From Cyanobacteria bacterium RU_5_0 (GTDB lineage Bacteria; Cyanobacteriota; Cyanobacteriia; Elainellales; Elainellaceae): DNA of 56,054 bases. A program made the translations under genes and the position numbers. Positions 51,060 to 56,054 of this stretch are shown piece after piece. The stretch covers positions 1-56,054 of the forward strand of contig JAAUSF010000018.1 of assembly GCA_012033255.1 (NCBI GenBank). Direction: 5' to 3'. The notes beneath the pieces are model-generated. The model was not told the origin of the DNA and made no database searches. It was given only the letters and a program-made list of their open reading frames with translations. Each line of letters starts with the position of its first letter. Position 1 is the first letter of the stretch.

Positions 51060-51788
51060 TGAGTCAGACGGGCTACCTCCGATTCGATTGATGTCTCCTG
51101 CTTCTCCGCTTCCACCTTGCTACCGGGAACCTACCGATTTGCGCTGGCTGCGAGTAGAAGAATTTTTTCAGGCGCGATCGCTGGCGGACAACACTCAAAA
51201 AGCCTATCGACGCGAATTGAAACGGTTCCTTTCCTGGACTGATCGAGCGTGGTCAGATCTCACCCCTCGCCAGATTGCCCAATTCAAAACCTACTTGCAA
51301 GGACAGAACCTATCCAAAAACTCCGTCAACCGAGCCTTGACTGCTCTGATGAGTTTCTTTGATTGGTTGCGATCGGCTTACCCAGAGCAAATTGCCCATG
51401 ACCCCACTACAGCAGTGGAGATGGAGCGGGTACCCTTGCCTCCAGCTAAAGACTTATCAGAAATTGAAGTCGCGGCTCTGTATCTGGCATTGGAGGAACG
51501 GGGGGAGATGGAGGTGCGCGATCGGACACTGTTCGCGGTGCTCAGTCACGGGCTGCGAGCCGAAGAGGTTGTGAATTTGAACGTAGAAGACTATGATGGC
51601 GTGCGACTAACCATTCGGGAAGCGAAAGACGATAGTACAGGCACGGTGCCGTTGAGCAGTCAAGCGCGAGAACAGATGAATACCGCCATAAATCAGAAGC
51701 CAGCTTCAAGCGATATGCCAAGCGAGCGCTCAGTGCAGCGGTAGAACGGGCATTTTATCAATCCATTGGTGAAAACGCACCAGAATAA
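51049..51788 (+). pseudogene. Tyrosine recombinase/integrase with internal deletion
   Basis: The N-terminal domain (VEEFFQARSLADNTQKAYRR ELKRFLSW, NLSKNSVNRALTALMSFFDW) and the start of the catalytic domain (RTLFAVLSHGLRAEEVVNLN, with the first catalytic Arg) are present. Then the frame jumps to HKSEASFKRYAKRALSAAVE then RAFYQSIGENAPE, the far C-terminal tail. The HxxR, H/W and Tyr active-site region is missing. Begins within the end of the Uma2 gene. Confidence 0.7.
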
Positions 51789-51808
51789 ACGAAAAAATCA
51801 CAACTTTT

Positions 51809-51831
51809 TTGACAAAATGGAATAACGTTAT
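51809..51831 (+). promoter_or_regulatory. parA promoter with ATAACGTTAT palindrome
   Basis: TTGACA (51809-51814) and, 7 bp later, ATAACGTTAT (51822-51831), a perfect 10-bp palindrome. The same core is the centre of a 20-bp palindrome inside parB. Probably an operator or ParB site. Confidence 0.55.
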
Positions 51832-51891
51832 GGACTGGATCTGTTTCAACCAGTACATTATTGTTATTAAACGTTCTTTGAAAGGTACAAC

Positions 51892-52497
51892 ATGATCGTT
51901 ACTACCGCATCATTTAAGGGCGGTGTGGGCAAGACTACGACGGCTGTTCATGTTGCTGCATTTTTGCAGAAAGATGGCGATACCTTGCTAGTGGATGGTG
52001 ATCCAAATCGTTCTGCAACTCGTTGGTCTAAGCGGGGAAATGGATTCCCATTCAAGGTTGTGAGTGAGCAGCAAGCAGCAAAGTACGGCAGGAACTTTAA
52101 GCACATTGTCATTGACACCCAAGCCCGCCCCGACGAAGAAGATTTGAAAGACTTGGTAGACGGATGCGATATTCTAATTCTTCCCTCTACACCCGATGTT
52201 TTGTCATTAGATGCATTGATGCAGACCGTTCATTTAATGAAGGTTTTAGGGTCTGGGCAGTATCGAGTCCTACTAACTCGTGTGCCGCCCCCGCCTCGGA
52301 AAGATGGGGATGATGCTAGGGAAATGCTTTCTGCCGCAGGCTTTCCTTTATTCAAGGGCAGAGTTCGTGAACTGGTGGCATTTCAGAAGGCAGCGTTAGA
52401 AGGCTTGGTAGTCAGTGATGTTGGCGATCGCCGTGCCAAGCTTGCCTGGAATGATTATGTAGCAATTGGACGGGAGATTTTGAATGGGAAAGTTTAA
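51892..52497 (+). CDS. parA: ParA family ATPase
   Basis: A 201-residue protein with deviant Walker A KGGVGKTTTAVH (residues 8-19), a central VLVDGDPN-type Walker A' (LLVDGDPNRSATRW), and FKHIVIDTQARP as the Walker B. It is the short (type Ib) ParA without an N-terminal HTH. It partitions plasmid or chromosome DNA by ATP-driven filaments. Directly followed by parB with a 14-bp overlap. Confidence 0.85.
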   Translation: MIVTTASFKGGVGKTTTAVHVAAFLQKDGDTLLVDGDPNRSATRWSKRGNGFPFKVVSEQQAAKYGRNFKHIVIDTQARPDEEDLKDLVDGCDILILPSTPDVLSLDALMQTVHLMKVLGSGQYRVLLTRVPPPPRKDGDDAREMLSAAGFPLFKGRVRELVAFQKAALEGLVVSDVGDRRAKLAWNDYVAIGREILNGKV

Positions 52498-53425
52498 TAA
52501 GCTATTGACCTCACTTCAAGATGAAGAACTGGAACCGCAGTCTCGCAATGGCACAAAGCTCCAAGAGACACTATCACAAGGTCGCCAGTTCATTCCTCGC
52601 GATCGAATTGTGCGAGATGAAAATCAAGTCCGCAAGTATTTTGACGCAGAGAAGCTTAATGGCTTGGCTCAAACGATTGTTGAAGAAGGCATTTTGGAGG
52701 ATCTCGCAGTTTATGAGATCCCTGATCGCCCTGGTTACTATCAACTAGTTTTTGGGGAGCGGCGCTATCGGGCTTCTGGTATTGCTGGACACGAGAAGGT
52801 TCCAGTTAGGGTTATTGAAAAGCCAGATGAGAAAAAGCTACTTAAACTTCAACTTATTGAGAACAAGCACCATGAAGATCTCAATCCAGTTGAGGAGGTA
52901 GAAGGAGCACTGGCTTTGTTAGCAGCAGAACTGGGGAAGCCAGTTGAGGCAGTGATCACGCTACTCAAACAAATGGATAACGATGTTCGTCGTGCGTCCT
53001 ATAACGTTATAGGACAACCAGAAAGTGATATTACGATCAAACTCCTTGAGGGTCTCAATATCAAATGGCGCTCATTTGTATTGAACCAATTGCCACTTTT
53101 AGGATTATCGCCTGATATTCTTGAGCCGATTCGTCAGGGCAAGATTGAGTATACCAAGGCTCTAGCCATTTCACGCCTTAAGGATGAAGAGCAGCGTCAA
53201 GAAGTGCTTCAAGAGGCGATCGCTCAAAACCTTTCGATCAGAGATATTCGTGACCGCATCAAACAACTCTCACAATCACAAAACGCTAATGCTCAGCCTT
53301 CCGACTACCTAAAGCGATTCAATGCTGTAAGCCGTCAGCTCAAGAAAACATCTGCATGGGAGGATCAGGAGAAACGCGATCGTTTGGAAATCTTGCTTAA
53401 AGAGATTGAAACCTTGGTTCAGTAA
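52484..53425 (+). CDS. parB: ParB family DNA-binding protein
   Basis: A 313-residue protein. FDAEKLNGLAQTIVEEGILE and LVFGERRYRASGIAGHEKVP are the ParB N-terminal box I and box II (CTP-binding GERRxRA), LKLQLIENKHHEDLNPVEEV EGALAL is box III, and the HTH and C-terminal region follow. A 20-bp perfect palindrome within its own coding sequence (52996-53015) may be parS. Ends near a strong terminator. Confidence 0.9.
   Translation: MGKFNKLLTSLQDEELEPQSRNGTKLQETLSQGRQFIPRDRIVRDENQVRKYFDAEKLNGLAQTIVEEGILEDLAVYEIPDRPGYYQLVFGERRYRASGIAGHEKVPVRVIEKPDEKKLLKLQLIENKHHEDLNPVEEVEGALALLAAELGKPVEAVITLLKQMDNDVRRASYNVIGQPESDITIKLLEGLNIKWRSFVLNQLPLLGLSPDILEPIRQGKIEYTKALAISRLKDEEQRQEVLQEAIAQNLSIRDIRDRIKQLSQSQNANAQPSDYLKRFNAVSRQLKKTSAWEDQEKRDRLEILLKEIETLVQ
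52996..53015. promoter_or_regulatory. 20-bp perfect palindrome inside parB, candidate parS
   Basis: GTCCTATAACGTTATAGGAC, perfect over 20 bp. Its central ATAACGTTAT also appears in the parA promoter. Sequence differs from the chromosomal parS consensus (TGTTTCACGTGAAACA). Confidence 0.7.
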
Positions 53426-53451
53426 AGGAATATTTGCAGTTTCAAAGTTAG

Positions 53452-53481
53452 AGCCACCTGTTTGTAAGGTGGCTTTTTTTA
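53452..53481 (+). terminator. Rho-independent terminator after parB (bidirectional)
   Basis: AGCCACCT (53452-53459) pairs with AGGTGGCT (53467-53474), loop of 7, then TTTTTT. It lies between convergent parB and brxL, so it can serve both. Confidence 0.85.
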
Positions 53482-54018
53482 TATGCCTAATGCTTTTAAT
53501 GCAGTAGTCATCGGATCACTGTAAAAAATAGGGTCAACTCGTTCCATAATGTCTGCGGAGACTTCAAGGAAGTGACGTTTATTTTCGATTGGAATCAGTG
53601 CTCGCCGTGCGCCACTATCCATACTTAGTTGCAGAGGTTCTGACAAGGAGAGAACGGCTTTAATATTTCCTTGAATGCTGAGGTCACCTAGAACGAGTAA
53701 GCCTGGAATAACAGATTGCTTTTTGAGAGCAGAGGGGCTGCGTTTTTTTCCAGTAGCCTCTTCATCAAACTCATGGCGAAGCTCTACTTGTGCCCAAATC
53801 CCGCTGACAAGTAAGCGATCGTATTCCCGAACGTAACGTTCGGGGACATGCACATATTTATGCCCAAAGTTAGCAAATTCTGCCCAGTACTTATCATCAT
53901 CAGAAAGATAGCGAATTTTAACTGTGTCAATCAACGTAAAACATCCCTTTTCCCGAACGATTGATTGGGCGTTTGCACGAGTTCCCGTGCCATTTCGTAG
54001 CGCAGGGTATCGACCCAA
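53479..54018 (-). pseudogene. brxL: BrxL (Lon-like BREX protease), C-terminal part only
   Basis: The block SVIPGLLVLGDLSIQGNIKA, LSLSEPLQLSMDSGARRALI, PIENKRHFLEVSADIMERVD is the Lon-like protease C-terminal domain of BrxL with Ser (MDSGARRALIP) and Lys. Homology starts around GCFTLIDTVKIRYLSDDDKY (residue ~25). A complete BrxL has about 680 residues; the N-terminal AAA part is missing. The upstream junction is with the PglZ fragment. Confidence 0.7.
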
Positions 54019-54305
54019 ATGTAAGCTATTTTTTTATCGCCCAAGTTTGGTTTAACTTGTCGCTCAAATATTTCCCGCTGAAGCAGTACTCCGGGGAGAC
54101 GGAACTTTGCTTGTTGGTAAGAGCGGACAAAAGCCTCTGCCATGTCTCCGCCCACTTTCATGTAACGGCTTCTGGCACTGGTAACAAGTTGGTCTAGACT
54201 ATCGCGGCAGTCATGCAGGTTGGTGTCAAAGTCGTGCCATCGTCGCTCCATGTGGCGATGGTAGGTATTAACAAGCACCAGGGTTGATCCAGGTGACTTG
54301 GGCAA
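53960..54305 (-). pseudogene. pglZ: PglZ fragment (BREX alkaline phosphatase-like)
   Basis: FRLPGVLLQREIFERQVKPN LGDKKIAYIWVDTLRYEMARELVQ is the start of the PglZ domain, where the D of VDTLRYE is catalytic; RWHDFDTNLHDCRDSLDQLV precedes. After ELVQ the homology ends and the next gene's fragment follows. Another stretch (LEQILQVETFVAIETALQHC, 54330-54430, other frame) may be its more N-terminal part. No full-length PglZ (~800 residues) remains. Confidence 0.6.
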
Positions 54306-54484
54306 TCTGGACTAGCTCAGTTGTTGGCTTTGTCACAAGAGCGATCTCAACGCAATGCTGAAGGGCTGTTTCGATCGCGACAAATGTTTCAACCTGAAGA
54401 ATCTGCTCCAGTTGAAAATGAGTGGTTGTCAAGCCTAACTCGTTCTGAATGTGATTGGACTGGGTAACGTAGCTCTCACCCAAG

Positions 54485-55472
54485 TCACTGCCCTGAACCA
54501 CACGCCGGATCGAGCACCCGAATCTCTCTCGGATCTTTCAGCGCCCGGTAGGGAATGTAGATCGGTTGCTGTAACAGGTCTTCCTGAGATAGAGACGCAT
54601 CCGCCTGTATCTCTTCGGGTGGTGTTTCCCCTTCTGCCAGAAACACCTCATTAGGACGGCACACCATATACTGGCACAACTCCTTCAGAGCAGTTTCTCC
54701 CTGCCGCATTTCATACCAGATTCGCCCCAGCGTGTTATCCGTCAAAAACTGCACCACATAGCTGGATGTATAAAACTGGTTGCGAAATGCCAATTCATAG
54801 GAATTTCGGGGAGCCTGGCTTTCCTTCCGCGCCTGATCGCGCAACTCCTTCGGCGTGAAATACTGATAAATCCAGCCGATCGTCTCATCCTCCGCCCAAA
54901 TCTCTTTCAGTTCTTCACTGTTGAGTAACCCCAACACCTGATCCAATACCCGTTGAGGGGGTAACAGTCGATTTGCCGGGTCGTGAGGTGAAAAACAGAA
55001 CTCCGATCTCTTCAGACAGCGTACTGCCCAACCACTCCAAAAAATGGCGATAGGCAATAGCCTGCTGCCCAGAGTTATACAGCCGCTCATCCTCTGGATG
55101 CTCCGCCAGATAAAACTTGACATTGTTCGACTCATAGCCGCGACTCACCGATTCCCGAATCAGCTTTCGCACCTCCATCATCTTGTAGGCACAAAACCGA
55201 TTGAGATGGGTAAACGCCACCTCCCGAATCAATTGCTCTGCCGCATCCTTCGCTTTGAAGCCTCCCGCCTGGATGTGCCCCAGATGGATTAAGAGTTGCG
55301 ATCGATACTCCTGATCCTCTGCTGACAGGTGGCTCATCGCCGTTGCATCATCAATCTTGCCCGAAGCGTAAATGCCAAACTGCCCCTCCAGCATTTCAGC
55401 AACCGATTTCTCCAGTTCCTTGCGGCACTGAGTCACAACATTTCGCAGCGTATTGCGGAGGGCTTTATCCAT
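54485..55472 (-). pseudogene. pglX: PglX (BREX adenine methyltransferase) N-terminal part, frameshifted
   Basis: MDKALRNTLRNVVTQCRKEL, LIREVAFTHLNRFCAYKMME VRKLIRESVSRGYESN and, in a second frame, LWAEDE-like IWAEDETIGWIYQYFTPKEL then RIWYEMRQGETALKEL and REIRVLDPACGSGQ. The last is the SAM-binding motif I. A one-base frameshift at ~54985 (FFTS / SPHDPANRLLPPQ) splits the two halves. The gene stops being similar after DPACGSG, so the NPPY catalytic part is gone. Full PglX has about 1200 residues. Confidence 0.75.
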
Positions 55473-55511
55473 ACTTCCTGTTTACCAATACTCCAGGCAC
55501 AATCAAGGTCT

Positions 55512-55577
55512 GTGCTGCTTGACGAATGCCTACCCAAAAAGCTAAAGCGGGAGCTACCAGGGCATACGGTGGTCACA
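55512..55577 (+). pseudogene. DUF5615 (PIN-like toxin) N-terminal fragment
   Basis: VLLDECLPKKLKRELPGHTV VT is the start of DUF5615 proteins (LLLDECLPxxLxxxLxGHxV). The sequence switches to an IS3-like end (GTGAAGTGGAACCGGAAAAG) straight after VVT, so the toxin was cut by the insertion. Confidence 0.5.
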
Positions 55578-56054
55578 GTGAAGTGGAACCGGAAAAGTGG
55601 ACAGGTAGTTAAGCTCTGAACCCCTACTCATGATAGAGGTAGTTCATGGCAAATAAACGCAAACAATACAGTGCTCAATTCAAAGCAAAAGTTGCCCTTG
55701 CCGCGATTCGGGGCGAGAAAACCGTAGCCGAGTTGGCAAGCCAGTATGAGGTTCATCCGACGATGATCAACACCTGGAAACGGCAATTGGTGGAGGGAGC
55801 CAGTGATGTCTTTGAGTCTGGCAATGCTGCTGCCCCCATTCACAACGACCAGCAAGCGCAAATTGATGAACTCTAGCGACAAATTGGACAACTCAAGGTG
55901 GAACGGGATTTTTTAGCCAACAGGTCAACTCCAAGCTGCATTATCCGACTATGGCACCCCAGAGATCTTCAACAGTGACCAAGGCAGCCAGTTTACCTCT
56001 AATGCTTTTACAGGTTGTCTCCATGCCGCTGGGGGACAAATCAGCATGGATGGC
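55578..56054 (+). mobile_element. IS3-family element, transposase with nonsense codon and internal deletion, runs off the edge
   Basis: OrfA (55646-55876): MANKRKQYSAQFKAKVALAA, IRGEKTVAELASQYEVHPTM INTWKRQLVEGASDVFESG is an IS3 OrfA HTH protein. TAG at 55874-55876 interrupts DEL-x-RQIGQLKVERDFLA. Then the sequence jumps to QLQAALSDYGTPEIFNSDQG SQFTSNAFTGCLHAAGGQISMDG, the second half of the OrfB DDE domain. The OrfB N-terminus is missing. The left end near 55578 (TGAAGTGGAACCGGAAAAGT) could be the terminal repeat. Element ends beyond the window. Confidence 0.75.

Noticed and set aside
1-56054. Many GCGATCGC octamers as possible operators
   Set aside because: This is HIP1, abundant in cyanobacterial genomes; I only used it where an extended palindrome fills a promoter spacer.
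1-56054. CRISPR arrays, tRNA and rRNA genes
   Set aside because: I found no spaced direct repeat series of 25-40 bp and no tRNA-like or rRNA segments.

Overview
The window is chromosomal (or possibly large-plasmid) DNA of a cyanobacterium, most likely a filamentous Leptolyngbya-like one. The evidence is the very frequent GCGATCGC (HIP1) octamer, three IsiA-type chlorophyll antenna genes, a CpcL-type phycobilisome linker, Ni superoxide dismutase, flavodoxin, and several Uma2 and GUN4-domain genes. I saw no rRNA, tRNA or CRISPR array.

Layout. (1) 1-9.2 kb is an accessory region: a STAND ATPase with a truncated TPR partner, a SEFIR-GUN4 fusion, a Nudix gene next to a small membrane protein, toxin-antitoxin pieces (HicB, Phd, a nuclease toxin with DUF2283), Uma2, and an IS630 remnant. 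(2) 9.2-25 kb is an iron and oxidative-stress island: feoA, isiA1, isiA2, an isiA-psaL fusion, cpcL, a thioredoxin reductase remnant, a TVP38-like gene, sodX/sodN, a TPR gene, flavodoxin, an internally deleted class I aldolase, small proteins, a Crp/Fnr regulator, a ferritin-like gene, an FTR1 permease, an EfeO/HHH lipoprotein and a two-domain multicopper oxidase. The motif TGAGAATAA, read here as a Fur-box core, lies before isiA1, sodN and the oxidase. Together these genes could oxidise and import iron (oxidase plus FTR1), store it (ferritin-like), replace iron proteins (flavodoxin, Ni-SOD) and rebuild the photosystem I antenna (IsiA, IsiA-PsaL, CpcL). (3) 25-42.7 kb holds regulator-plus-detoxification modules: TetR/Coq4, HxlR, AraC, azoreductase, a TetR operon with an FAD monooxygenase, ArsR/SRPBCC, ClpP, LuxR, a rhodanese and GNATs. 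Several have promoter-embedded palindromic operators that can be read directly. (4) 42.8-47.3 kb holds an AAA ATPase with a DUF4276 gene, a likely defence pair, and a three-gene ABC-2 exporter. (5) 47.4-56 kb is accessory again: a degraded Doc module, MFS, Uma2 genes, a broken integrase, parA-parB with a palindrome that may be parS, a decayed BREX locus (pglX-pglZ-brxL pieces) and a broken IS3 element at the right edge.

A striking theme is decay by internal deletion. At least ten genes keep a recognisable head and tail, or two foreign halves, joined at one point with the middle missing: thioredoxin reductase, aldolase, Uma2/VapC chimera, arsR-arsH, CPBP protease, integrase, pglX/pglZ/brxL and the IS3 transposase. 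Either the genome is losing genes this way or the assembly has collapsed segments. Reads across the junctions would decide.
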